Made by a program: the position numbers and the translations under genes. Source: Streptacidiphilus melanogenes (lineage in GTDB: Bacteria > Actinomycetota > Actinomycetes > Streptomycetales > Streptomycetaceae). From it: 64,000 nucleotides of DNA. The stretch lies in the NCBI RefSeq assembly GCF_000787835.1, contig NZ_BBPP01000009.1:151005-215004 (forward strand). The letters run 5' to 3'. The notes below the pieces were generated by a model. The model was not told where the DNA came from, searched no databases, and was given only the letters and a program-made list of their open reading frames with translations. This document shows, piece by piece, positions 15,950 through 23,806 of this stretch (the stretch's first letter is position 1; every line of letters starts with the position of its first letter).

Positions 15950-16050
15950 ACGCGGGCCGGACGGTCGCCCGGTTGGAGGCGGGGCTCGGCGTGCGCCTGT
16001 TCGACCGCGCCTCACGCGGGGTCGCCCTGACCGAGACCGGCGCATCGCGC
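15950..16050 (+). pseudogene. Relic of a LysR-type regulator gene
   Basis: Between two real genes the plus strand encodes RTVARLEAGLGVRLFDRASR followed by GVALTETG. This is the classic end of the LysR-family helix-turn-helix and the start of its linker helix. No start codon, no N-terminal helices and no effector domain remain. Just after it, in another frame, RIAHVGAVEFATIAAADDSW looks like a fragment of a second lost piece. The relic runs towards the end of the MFS gene; it may be what is left of an old regulator, which is inference. Confidence 0.7.
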
Positions 16051-16131
16051 ACGTGGGCGCGGTGGAGTTCGCCACCATCGCGGCCGCCGACGACTCCTGG
16101 CGCCGAGCGGCTCCGGCTCGTGCCGTCCTGC

Positions 16132-17454
16132 TCAGGCGGACAACGCAGCGGCCGTGGGGTCCTGGGCCACGCCCTCCTGGAGGCGGCGGGCGTCACGGTC
16201 GGGCCGCAGGAAGCAGACGGCGAGCACACCGGCGGTCACCACCAGTGCGGCGGTGAGTTCGAACGCGCTGCGGTAGCCGCTCGCGGCGTCGGGGGCCGTA
16301 TCGACGATCTGACCGGTGATCAGTGGTGACAGGGCCCCGGCCAGGGCGTAGAAGCAGGTGACGACGCCCAGGACGACGCCACGCCGTTCGGGCGGGCACA
16401 GTCGCGCGACGGCCAGCTGCGCGGCGGTGAGGACGACGTTCGCCGCGGCCATGGGGCCGAGCAGCAGCGCGATCTGGAGCCAGACGGGACCGCCGAAGGC
16501 GAAGCCGGCGGCGCCGATCCCGGCGACGCAGACCAGCAGGCCGGTCCCGGCTCCCACCGGCAGACGGCGGGTGGAGCCCGCCTGCGCGGGGGCGGTCCGG
16601 CCGGTGCGCACTCCGTGGACGAGGAGGACCGCCCCCGCCGTCAGGCCGGCGGCGAGCGTGATCAGCCCGGTGTCTCTGCTGCTGACGCCGTGGACCTGGT
16701 GCATGTAGTCGGGCATCCAGGTGAGGTTGGCGCTCAGCAGCCAGTAGGCGGCGAAAGAACCCAGGGACGCGCTGACGACGGTGGGGCTGGTGAGGATCGA
16801 CCGGTAGGAGGCGGACCCGGTTCGGCCCCCCGGGGCCGAGGAGGCAGCCTCCTGCTGCGGAGCGAGCGGTCCTTCGCGGCCCAGGCCCAGCCACAGGCCG
16901 GTCCAGGCCAGCCCCGCCGCGCCGACGAGCGCGAAGGCGGCCCGCCAGCCCCATGCGCTGTTGACGGCGGTGATGACCGGTCCGGCCAGCGCCACACCGC
17001 CGGCGGCCCCGGTGATCAGCAGGGCGGTGGGCAGGCCTCGGTCGCGGTGAGCGAACCAGCCGTGCAGGTGGTGGGCGGCCAGCGGCGCGGCCGGACCTTC
17101 GGCGGCGCCGAGCAGCAGCCGGGTGCCCACCAGCATCCCGAAGCCGGCCCCGAGCGCCAAGGGCAGCTGGGCGGCCGACCACAGCAGGGCGAAGACGGTG
17201 AGCAGCAGGCCGGTGCGGACCCGGCGGGCCAGCAGCGGCACGAGCAGCGCGGAGAGGCTGAACAACGCGAAGAACGCGGAGGCGGCGGTGCCGTACTGCT
17301 GCCGGGTCAGGTGCAGGTCGCGCATGATCGGGTCGGCGCACAGGCCGAGAACGGTCTTGTCGGCGAAGTTGACCAGCATGAAGCCGAACAACAGCCAGGC
17401 GGTCGTCCACGCCTTGCGGCGCGTGGGGGGCACGCCGGGCTCGGTGGGGCTCAC
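16132..17454 (-). CDS. Major facilitator superfamily transporter
   Basis: The 440-residue protein has about 12 transmembrane helices. The first is WLLFGFMLVNFADKTVLGL, with the FADKTV motif of the anion:cation symporter branch; GAAEGPAAPLAAHHLHGWF and LLLGPMAAANVVLTAAQLAV are further matches. Members of this branch import organic acids, sugar acids or other anions with protons. Its GTG start overlaps the stop of the upstream alkylsulfatase gene in a GTGA, so translation is coupled. A reasonable guess is that it carries a sulfonated or sulfated compound or a breakdown product of the sulfatase. The gene ends beside the LysR relic. Confidence 0.88.
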   Translation of the reverse strand: MSPTEPGVPPTRRKAWTTAWLLFGFMLVNFADKTVLGLCADPIMRDLHLTRQQYGTAASAFFALFSLSALLVPLLARRVRTGLLLTVFALLWSAAQLPLALGAGFGMLVGTRLLLGAAEGPAAPLAAHHLHGWFAHRDRGLPTALLITGAAGGVALAGPVITAVNSAWGWRAAFALVGAAGLAWTGLWLGLGREGPLAPQQEAASSAPGGRTGSASYRSILTSPTVVSASLGSFAAYWLLSANLTWMPDYMHQVHGVSSRDTGLITLAAGLTAGAVLLVHGVRTGRTAPAQAGSTRRLPVGAGTGLLVCVAGIGAAGFAFGGPVWLQIALLLGPMAAANVVLTAAQLAVARLCPPERRGVVLGVVTCFYALAGALSPLITGQIVDTAPDAASGYRSAFELTAALVVTAGVLAVCFLRPDRDARRLQEGVAQDPTAAALSA

Positions 17455-18830
17455 GCCTCGCCGCCCGTGGTCCGCACGTCGCCGGAGGCGATGACGGTGC
17501 CCAGGCTGTCGCGTTCGCCGGTACGGTTGGCGGCGAGGATCTCGAACATGTCCCGGCCCGCCGCCTGCGCGCGGGATTCGCAGGCGGCCCAGGTGAAGAC
17601 GCCCTTGGCCATGGTGGAGCGTTCCAGCTCGGCGCGGCGGCCGTAGACGTCGGCCCGCACCGCGGCGACGTCCCGATCCCCGGGCGCGGCCTGGGCGGCC
17701 CACTCGGCCAGGTGCGCGGCCAGTCGGTCCTCGCCCTCGGCCAGCAACACGGTGGCACGCGCCGCGAGTGCCCGCGGGCCGCCGGCGAGTCGGGCGACCT
17801 CGGCGGCGAGCGCCGCGTCGGGGGCGGACTTGAGATGGGCGGGGTTCTGGTCGTACCAGCCGCCGAACTGCCGCCACAGGTTCCGGACCACGAACTCGGG
17901 CTCGTCGTACAGCGGCCGCAGGTAGGGGCGGGCGAGCAGGTGCCCGGGGGCGTGGACGGTGTGGACGATCTCGTCCAGGCGGGCCCCGGCGTTCATCAGA
18001 TCCAGCGTCTGCTCGACGAGGGTCTCCAACAGCTCCGCGGTCTCCCCCAGCGCCTGCCGGACCCGGTCCGCGCCGACGATCGGCACGCCGTGGCCCGGCA
18101 GCAGGAGCTCGGGGTCGAGGTCCTGCATGGCGCGCAGGGCGCGGGCCCAGTCCTGCGGGTACCGCTGGACCTTCTGGGGGTTGCCGGCGTTGGGTGCGTT
18201 CCAGATGAAGAGGTCACCGGTGCAGAGCGCGCGCAGCTCGGGGATCCAGACCCAGGTCGCGTCGTCCGTCTCGCCGCGCGCGTGGTGGAGCTCGAAGGTC
18301 AGCTCGCCGCGGCGGTAGGTGAGCGTGTCGCGGTAGACCGTGTCCGGGCACCGGTACTCGGTCGGCCACTCCAGTGCGGGGAGCTGGAACTGACGGCGGT
18401 TGATCCAGCTGTTGTAGCCCGCCGTCGCCGTGTAGCGGTCGAAGCGCTCGGCGACCAGCTCGTGCGCGATCACTTCCGGCCGATGACCGCCGGCTGCCTC
18501 CGCCTCGGCGTCGAAGGGGCCGACACCGAAGACGTGGTCGACATGGCCGTGCGTGAAGACCACCGCCGTGACCGGCGCGTCCGACCAGGCGCGCACCTGG
18601 CGGTGCAGCTCCCCGGCGGTCCGCCACTCCCCGGAGTCGATCAGCACGAGGCCGTCCCCCGTGTCGAAGGCGGTGACGTTGGCGAAGTGGGCGAAGATCG
18701 CGGCTCCGGCCGCGACGGGAATGAGTCCGTCCTTGGACCAGACACCGCTCATGTGCTCGGCGATGGAGGCTTCGCCCTCCCAGACGCGGTCGAGATAGGC
18801 GCGGTAGTCGGCCGGGACGCGGTCGCTCAC
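17451..18830 (-). CDS. Metallo-beta-lactamase-fold alkyl sulfatase-like hydrolase
   Basis: The 459-residue protein has the MBL zinc motif HGHVDH (residues 94-99), further ligands in HHARGETDDA and the LLPGHGVPI motif. It then has an alkylsulfatase dimerisation-type helical domain (NLWRQFGGWYDQNPAHLKSA), as in SdsA1/BDS1-like alkyl sulfatases. A C-terminal helical region runs to about residue 420. There is no signal peptide, so it acts inside the cell. The likely reaction is removal of sulfate from an alkyl or aryl ester, giving alcohol and sulfate. It is the first gene of a two-gene operon with an MFS transporter and is divergent from a PucR-type regulator, its likely controller. Confidence 0.88.
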   Translation of the reverse strand: MSDRVPADYRAYLDRVWEGEASIAEHMSGVWSKDGLIPVAAGAAIFAHFANVTAFDTGDGLVLIDSGEWRTAGELHRQVRAWSDAPVTAVVFTHGHVDHVFGVGPFDAEAEAAGGHRPEVIAHELVAERFDRYTATAGYNSWINRRQFQLPALEWPTEYRCPDTVYRDTLTYRRGELTFELHHARGETDDATWVWIPELRALCTGDLFIWNAPNAGNPQKVQRYPQDWARALRAMQDLDPELLLPGHGVPIVGADRVRQALGETAELLETLVEQTLDLMNAGARLDEIVHTVHAPGHLLARPYLRPLYDEPEFVVRNLWRQFGGWYDQNPAHLKSAPDAALAAEVARLAGGPRALAARATVLLAEGEDRLAAHLAEWAAQAAPGDRDVAAVRADVYGRRAELERSTMAKGVFTWAACESRAQAAGRDMFEILAANRTGERDSLGTVIASGDVRTTGGEA

Positions 18831-18898
18831 GGGTCACTCCTCAGCGCAGGTACGAAGTTGACGCGCCCGGGGCGGCCGTCCCCGGGCTGTCTGCGAGT

Positions 18899-18954
18899 CT
18901 GTGACGGGGACCATCTGGACACAACCGGTTGGCGTCACACAGGCTCTGTGACGG
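18899..18954. promoter_or_regulatory. Repeated TGTGACG elements between divergent genes, probable operator
   Basis: The 193-base gap between the sulfatase and the PucR-type regulator carries three copies of one element: CTGTGACGG at 18899-18907, its inverse CGTCACA at 18933-18939, and CTGTGACGG again at 18946-18954. The last two form a 7-bp inverted repeat with a 7-base centre. A 10-bp palindrome, CAACCGGTTG, lies at 18922-18931. The arrangement suggests cooperative binding of the divergent regulator. Confidence 0.6.
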
Positions 18955-19023
18955 CTCACAACCCCTTGGTCCCGTGCAGGCGGCTGCATGCGGCGCCCCT
19001 GTCGAAGCCGAAGAGGAGTCCCC

Positions 19024-20271
19024 GTGGCCGACCGCTCCCCTGGCGTGGATCGCGCGGCGGCCGAGGGGCTTTCGCAAGCGGCACGTGCCCTCGCGCATCG
19101 CTGGGAGTCGCAGATCAACGAGCTCACGCGGCGCATCGCGCGACAGCGGTTCGAGGCGCTGCCCGGGTTCGTGCAACTGCCGGACGAGATGGTCGACGTC
19201 GAGATCGCCGAAGCCGTGCGCCACGGCCTGCACATGTTCGCCAGGGCTGTTCGCGGCCAGGACGCGTCCACCCAGGCGGAGGCCTACCGGCTCTTCCGCA
19301 GGCGGGCGGCGCAGCGCGCCCGGGAGGGGTTCCCGCTGCCCGTCCTGGTCCAGGCCCATCTCGCGGCACGAGCCGAGATGTGGGCGGTGCTGCGTGGCCT
19401 GGCGCGACCGGGCGAGGAGGCCGCCCTACTGGAACTGGCCGATCTGCTCTTCGCCGCCATGCCGGGCGAGCTGAGCGATGTGGTCCGCGCCTACGTCGCC
19501 GAGCAGAGCACCTCGGCGGCCGACGAGCGGGCCCGGCGACGGGCTCTGGTGCTGTCGCTCCTGAGCGGGCATCAGCCGACGGCGGAGGAGCTGGATCTTC
19601 TCGGCATGGCCCGCGGTGGATCCGTGCTGCTCGTCCGACTGCCGGCCGCCCGCCCCGGCGCCCGGCCCACGGGCGCGGTGGCCCGGCACCGCCTGGAGCG
19701 CCAGTGGCAGCAGCGGCTGGACCGCGACCTCGGCTCCGACTCCCTGGTCGCGGTCGACGCCGATCACGGCTATGTCCTGCTGCCCCACCGCGCGCCCGGG
19801 CAGGGAGGATTGGAGGACGAGGCCGCCCGGCTGCTCGCGCAGGACACGCCCATGGCGATGGCGTTCGACGCCTTCGACGATCCGGGCGCCCTGGCCGCGG
19901 CCGCGGAACGGGCCCGGGAGATTCTTCGCCTCGCGCTCGCGCTCGGCCGCGGCCCCGGTCCGCACCGGATGGCCGACGTGCTGCTGGAGTACCACCTCTC
20001 CCGACCCGGTCACAGCGGGGGCGCACTCGCGGTACTGCTGGATCCGCTGCTGGCCCACCCCGACGTGGCCGAGACCCTGCGCGGCTACATCGACCACCAG
20101 CAGGACCGCCGCGCCACGGCGGAAGCGCTGGGGCTCCACCCCAACACCGTCGACAACCGCATCCGCCGGGCCGGCCGGCTCCTGGGCGCGGACCTGACCA
20201 CACCGCGCGGCTACGCCCTGGCCCTGAGCGCCTTCGCCGCACGCGGGCTCCTCGGCCCGCCGGCCGGCTGA
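19024..20271 (+). CDS. PucR/CdaR-type transcriptional regulator
   Basis: The 415-residue protein has an N-terminal helical domain (residues 1-160), a GGDEF-like central segment (VLLVRLPAARPG and LVAVDADHGYVLLPHR) and the C-terminal PucR helix-turn-helix: LRGYIDHQQDRRATAEALGL followed by HPNTVDNRIRRAGRLLG. The family controls catabolic and transport operons in response to substrates. It is divergent from the alkylsulfatase-MFS operon with shared repeats in between, so that operon is its likely target. The GTG at 19024 has GAGGAG 8 bases upstream; a longer frame from 18988 lacks such a site. Confidence 0.88.
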   Translation: MADRSPGVDRAAAEGLSQAARALAHRWESQINELTRRIARQRFEALPGFVQLPDEMVDVEIAEAVRHGLHMFARAVRGQDASTQAEAYRLFRRRAAQRAREGFPLPVLVQAHLAARAEMWAVLRGLARPGEEAALLELADLLFAAMPGELSDVVRAYVAEQSTSAADERARRRALVLSLLSGHQPTAEELDLLGMARGGSVLLVRLPAARPGARPTGAVARHRLERQWQQRLDRDLGSDSLVAVDADHGYVLLPHRAPGQGGLEDEAARLLAQDTPMAMAFDAFDDPGALAAAAERAREILRLALALGRGPGPHRMADVLLEYHLSRPGHSGGALAVLLDPLLAHPDVAETLRGYIDHQQDRRATAEALGLHPNTVDNRIRRAGRLLGADLTTPRGYALALSAFAARGLLGPPAG

Positions 20272-20292
20272 GCCGGCCGCGCCTGTGCGAGA

Positions 20293-20469
20293 TCACGACT
20301 GCGGCCCGTCCGTCCGCCCCGGGTGCTTGACAAAGGCGTGCACGGCCCGGATCGCGGCGAGGACCGGGATGAAGGAGCGGATGAGGGCCGCCAACGCGGC
20401 GGGAATGCGGGTGGCAGCCGTGAGGACGACGGTGAGCGTGCCGATGAAAGCCAGGATCGATGCGGTCAT
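20293..20469 (-). CDS. Small hydrophobic membrane peptide (58 residues)
   Basis: A 58-codon frame with an ATG at 20467-20469 and a TGA at 20293 encodes two hydrophobic helices: residues 3-20 (ASILAFIGTLTVVLTAAT) and 23-42 (PAALAALIRSFIPVLAAIRA). A basic tail ends in HPGRTDGPQS. The composition differs from the Arg/Pro-rich shadow frames around it, and CGGAAC lies upstream. It is divergent from the NACHT gene, 124 bases away. Such peptides can be membrane effectors, toxins or helper subunits, but nothing in the sequence decides this. It lies tail to tail with the PucR gene. Confidence 0.5.
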   Translation of the reverse strand: MTASILAFIGTLTVVLTAATRIPAALAALIRSFIPVLAAIRAVHAFVKHPGRTDGPQS

Positions 20470-20593
20470 GTGCCGAGGTTCCGGCGGTGAGCGTTCGGTT
20501 GCATTCGCTTCTGCCCGAGTTGTGCAAACCCGCAGGTAAGGGAGGGGCGAAGCCCTACGCTCGGCGCCGAAACCGAATGGAGGGGCGCGTGGG

Positions 20594-23053
20594 ATGAGGA
20601 TCGACCCGAGACAGATCGAGAGCCGGGCCGAGCTGAGTGCAGCGCTCGCGGAGCTCTTTCGCCAGACTGGGCGCAGCTACCTCGACGTCGCCTCGGGGTC
20701 GGGCGTGTCGACGGCGACGTTGCACAACATGGTGTCGGGCAAGAGCCTTCCGCGTTGGAGGACGCTCGAGAGCGTGCTCGACGCCTGCGGGGTGAAGGAC
20801 GCAGCCGCGCTCTCGGCCTGGCGGGAGGCGCACGGGAGAGCGACAGCCGGGGCCGGTGACTCCCAGCTGACGATCGCCGAGGCCCGAGGCCTTGTCCCGC
20901 TGCCCTGGGCGACGCAGGACGAGGCCGACACCCCCGCCCCCGAGCGGAAAGCACACAGACGTCCGATGCGAAGCCTCGTCCGGGCCACGGCGTCGCTCGC
21001 GTCGCGTCCGTGGCGGAGCATGCGAGCCAGGCACCGCATGCGTCAGCGGGAGGTGATGCTCAAAGAGATCCGGCTGAGGATGCGAGAGCTCACCGGGCCG
21101 GCCGAGGCGCACCACTACCTCACGCCGCGCTTCCATCTCGTCGGTTCCGAGGGCAAGCCCCGCGAGGTCGGGATCCGGGAGCTGTTCGAGGGGGCCGGCG
21201 AGGAGCTGGTCCTACTCGGCGCGGCAGGGATGGGCAAGACCACCCAGCTGGCCCGGCTGGCCGAGGAGCTCGCCGCCGAGGCACTCGAGGAGCTGCACCG
21301 ACTGGGCGGCGCATCGATCCGGCCGATTCCGATGCTGGTCAGCCTGTCCTCCTACCGGGGCCAGCCGCTGACCGACTGGCTGCCGGCAGCGATCAACCGG
21401 CAGTACGAAGGCGTGCCCGAGGAGTTGGTCCGCGGCTGGCTCGCCCATGATCTCCTGCTGCCGCTGCTCGACGGCCTCGACCAGGTGCCTGACGCCTACC
21501 GTGCGGAGTGCGCGGATCAGATCCGCCGATTCCGCACCCGTCGGACCGGCATCGTGGTCGGCTGCCGCTATGACGACCTCTCGATCGCGCGGCGGGTGGG
21601 GGCCACACGGTACGTGCAGCTGTCCACTCCCACCAGGACGGACGTCGAGGAGTTCCTGCAGAAGAACATCGAGGCCCTGTCGGAGGTGCATGCGGCCCTC
21701 AAGGCGAACCCCGGCCTTGGGGCGTTACTTCGATCGCCCCTGATGCTCAACATCATCCACGGTGCCTACCGTGGGAGGCCGGCGCCGGAGCTGGAGCGGC
21801 CCGAGACGTCGGACAGACAGCGGCAGAAGATGATCTTCGATGCCTATGTGCGGCGGATGCTTCAGGAGAAACGCCCGCTCGGGCGCTCCGACCGGCCCGA
21901 GCGGACCGTCCGCTGGCTCACCTGGCTGGCCCGCGGCCTCCAGGAACGCGGCGAGGATGTCTTCTACCTGGATCGGGTGGATCTGGAGTGGCTCCCCACG
22001 GGGGTCCGGCAGGTGCTGCCGCGGGCGCTCCCGCCGTTTCTGGCGAGGTCGACGGGTGAGTTGCTCACCTTGCTCTGGCTGACGATCGCCGTCACGAGCG
22101 GAGCGCTCCAGACCCATCTGTTCGACGTTGCCCGCATCACCTTCGCCTCGGTGTTCACCGACGGAAGTCAGGCCCTGATCGCGCAGACCTGGTGGGCCAA
22201 GCACCCGGAGCGCAGACCGTCGCTGGCGATCGTGTTCAACGTCGCGTTGACCATGCCGATCTGGTACAGCCTCAGTGGGGTCCACTGGCTGGACCGAGGG
22301 GTCGTCATCATGGCGATCGCCTGGCTGTGGCTGCTGCTCACCAATCTGGAGGTCTGGTATTTCCCGGTCTTCCAGCCCGTGGAGCAGATTCGGTGGTGCT
22401 GGACGCCCCGCGAAGCGGATCCGTCCCTTCGAGGGCGCTTCCCGGTCAGGGGCTTCTTCACCGTCCAGATCACCGTGGTGATGACCGCCATGCTGATGTA
22501 TCTGTCGCACGTCCTCCTGCCGGGTCTGGGATGGGGAGCCTCCGCGGCTGCCCTCCTCCTCATGGCGGTCTACCTGCTGGGCAACAACTTCGAGCCTTCG
22601 CTCCAGGAGCAGCGCCCCGTCCCCAACGAGGGGATCCGCAGGTCCTTGCGCTTCGCGGTCCTGCATGGGATGTCCCATGCCGTCGTGGCGTCGTCCGCGG
22701 TTCTGGCCGTCCTCCTGCTGGCGCATGCGGGAGGTCACCTGCGGAACTCGCTCCTCGTCGCGGGATTCCTGGGCACCCTGTTCGGAACGGCCCGCGCCTA
22801 CCGCTACGGCGGCATCGCCCTGGTGCGTCACTGGGCGATCCGTGCCTCCCTGGCCGCAGGCGACGACACGCCGTTTCGGTACAAGCAGTTCCTGCACGAC
22901 GCCGAGCAGAGAATCCTGCTCCGTCGCCTCGGCAGCGGCTACGCCTTCCCCCATCCGCTGCTGCAGGAGCATTTCGCCACCGCGCCCGACGCTCTTCTCT
23001 CCCGCTTGGCCGTCCACCAGGAGACGGTGCCGAGCCCTCAGCCGGTGAGCTGA
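20594..23053 (+). CDS. HTH-NACHT NTPase with C-terminal transmembrane domain (bacterial NLR-like)
   Basis: This 819-residue protein has three parts. Residues 15-80 form an XRE-like helix-turn-helix (SYLDVASGSGVSTATLHNMV). Residues about 175-400 form a NACHT-type STAND NTPase with Walker A GAAGMGKTT at 209-217, Walker B LLLPLLDGLDQ at 287-297, and a sensor-like VVGCRYDDLS. Residues about 485-740 hold six or seven hydrophobic helices, followed by a GYAFPHPLLQEHFA block (782-795) common in actinobacterial NACHT proteins. STAND NTPases oligomerise on sensing a trigger; bacterial NACHT proteins include anti-phage systems. Here the membrane domain could be the effector. The ATG follows GGAGGGG. The cognate signal is unknown. 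Confidence 0.9.
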   Translation: MRIDPRQIESRAELSAALAELFRQTGRSYLDVASGSGVSTATLHNMVSGKSLPRWRTLESVLDACGVKDAAALSAWREAHGRATAGAGDSQLTIAEARGLVPLPWATQDEADTPAPERKAHRRPMRSLVRATASLASRPWRSMRARHRMRQREVMLKEIRLRMRELTGPAEAHHYLTPRFHLVGSEGKPREVGIRELFEGAGEELVLLGAAGMGKTTQLARLAEELAAEALEELHRLGGASIRPIPMLVSLSSYRGQPLTDWLPAAINRQYEGVPEELVRGWLAHDLLLPLLDGLDQVPDAYRAECADQIRRFRTRRTGIVVGCRYDDLSIARRVGATRYVQLSTPTRTDVEEFLQKNIEALSEVHAALKANPGLGALLRSPLMLNIIHGAYRGRPAPELERPETSDRQRQKMIFDAYVRRMLQEKRPLGRSDRPERTVRWLTWLARGLQERGEDVFYLDRVDLEWLPTGVRQVLPRALPPFLARSTGELLTLLWLTIAVTSGALQTHLFDVARITFASVFTDGSQALIAQTWWAKHPERRPSLAIVFNVALTMPIWYSLSGVHWLDRGVVIMAIAWLWLLLTNLEVWYFPVFQPVEQIRWCWTPREADPSLRGRFPVRGFFTVQITVVMTAMLMYLSHVLLPGLGWGASAAALLLMAVYLLGNNFEPSLQEQRPVPNEGIRRSLRFAVLHGMSHAVVASSAVLAVLLLAHAGGHLRNSLLVAGFLGTLFGTARAYRYGGIALVRHWAIRASLAAGDDTPFRYKQFLHDAEQRILLRRLGSGYAFPHPLLQEHFATAPDALLSRLAVHQETVPSPQPVS

Positions 23054-23156
23054 CGTCGGTCACCTCGCCGGGGCCCTCGCGGGGGCCGTTCGGCCCTATC
23101 GCCTCGCCGATCAGAGGCAGACCGTGAGGGGGAATCCTCCGGGAAGGCGGCGCGAC

Positions 23157-23510
23157 ATGGATGCCGACATCGATCGCGTGATGACGAGCTACTTCGCCGC
23201 TGCGCTGATCGAAGCCGGCGGCCCCGAGTCGTCCACGCCCGCAGCGGAACGCTTGCGGCAGCGCCAGGCACTGTGGCGGGAACGCGGGGTCATGGAGCCC
23301 GCCACCGCCGCGTGGGCGTTGCTGTGGGCGAACCGCCGCGCCGCCACGGCCGAAGTGGCGCAGTACCTGGAGGCATCACACGACCGCGCCGTCCTGGAGG
23401 AGTGGATGGCCGAGCGGAAGATCAACGGATTCCGCTACGTCGGACGCACCCTGCCGAGCCGAGGCTCCGTGACCGCGGGTCGCGGCCGCATGCGGACCAT
23501 CACGAGTTGA
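23157..23510 (+). CDS. Small conserved hypothetical protein
   Basis: The 117-residue product is soluble and helical (MDADIDRVMTSYFAAALIEA, AAWALLWANRRAATAEVAQY). It ends with a short basic tail (TAGRGRMRTITS). No domain was recognised. The ATG at 23157 has GGGAAGG upstream and is preferred over a start 11 codons earlier. It lies 103 bases after the NACHT gene and 12 bases before the next gene, so it heads a short operon with the two following genes. It might also be reached by read-through from the NACHT gene. Confidence 0.6.
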   Translation: MDADIDRVMTSYFAAALIEAGGPESSTPAAERLRQRQALWRERGVMEPATAAWALLWANRRAATAEVAQYLEASHDRAVLEEWMAERKINGFRYVGRTLPSRGSVTAGRGRMRTITS

Positions 23511-23522
23511 GAGGTGAACAGC

Positions 23523-23777
23523 ATGCTGATCGGCGTCACTCACACCATTAGCGACCCGGAGAAGTTCTTCGCCGGCGCCCGGGACGTTCTGGGAAACCTC
23601 CCGAAGGGCCTGGCCTGCCACCAGGTGCTGCCGGCCGTGGACGGGAGCCACGCCCACTGCCTGTGGGAGGCCGCGTCGGTCGATGAGGTCCGCGACCTGA
23701 TCGACCCGGCGACCGTCGGCATCGCCGACAACGAGTACTTCGAGATCGACACCGGAAGCGCCATCGGACTCCGGTGA
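23523..23777 (+). CDS. Small conserved hypothetical protein
   Basis: The 84-residue product (MLIGVTHTISDPEKFFAGAR... YFEIDTGSAIGLR) reads as a small alpha/beta fold. The opening strand and HAHCLWEAASVDEVRDLIDP are like a ferredoxin-fold dimeric barrel protein of the kind found with stress or detoxification enzymes. No family is certain. The ATG at 23523 has a GAGAGG site; a GTG three codons earlier is possible. The gene is 29 bases ahead of a methyltransferase and 12 bases behind the preceding gene, so it is co-transcribed with them. Confidence 0.65.
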   Translation: MLIGVTHTISDPEKFFAGARDVLGNLPKGLACHQVLPAVDGSHAHCLWEAASVDEVRDLIDPATVGIADNEYFEIDTGSAIGLR

Positions 23778-23806
23778 TCCGAGGTGCAGGAGCCACGGAG
23801 GCTGCG

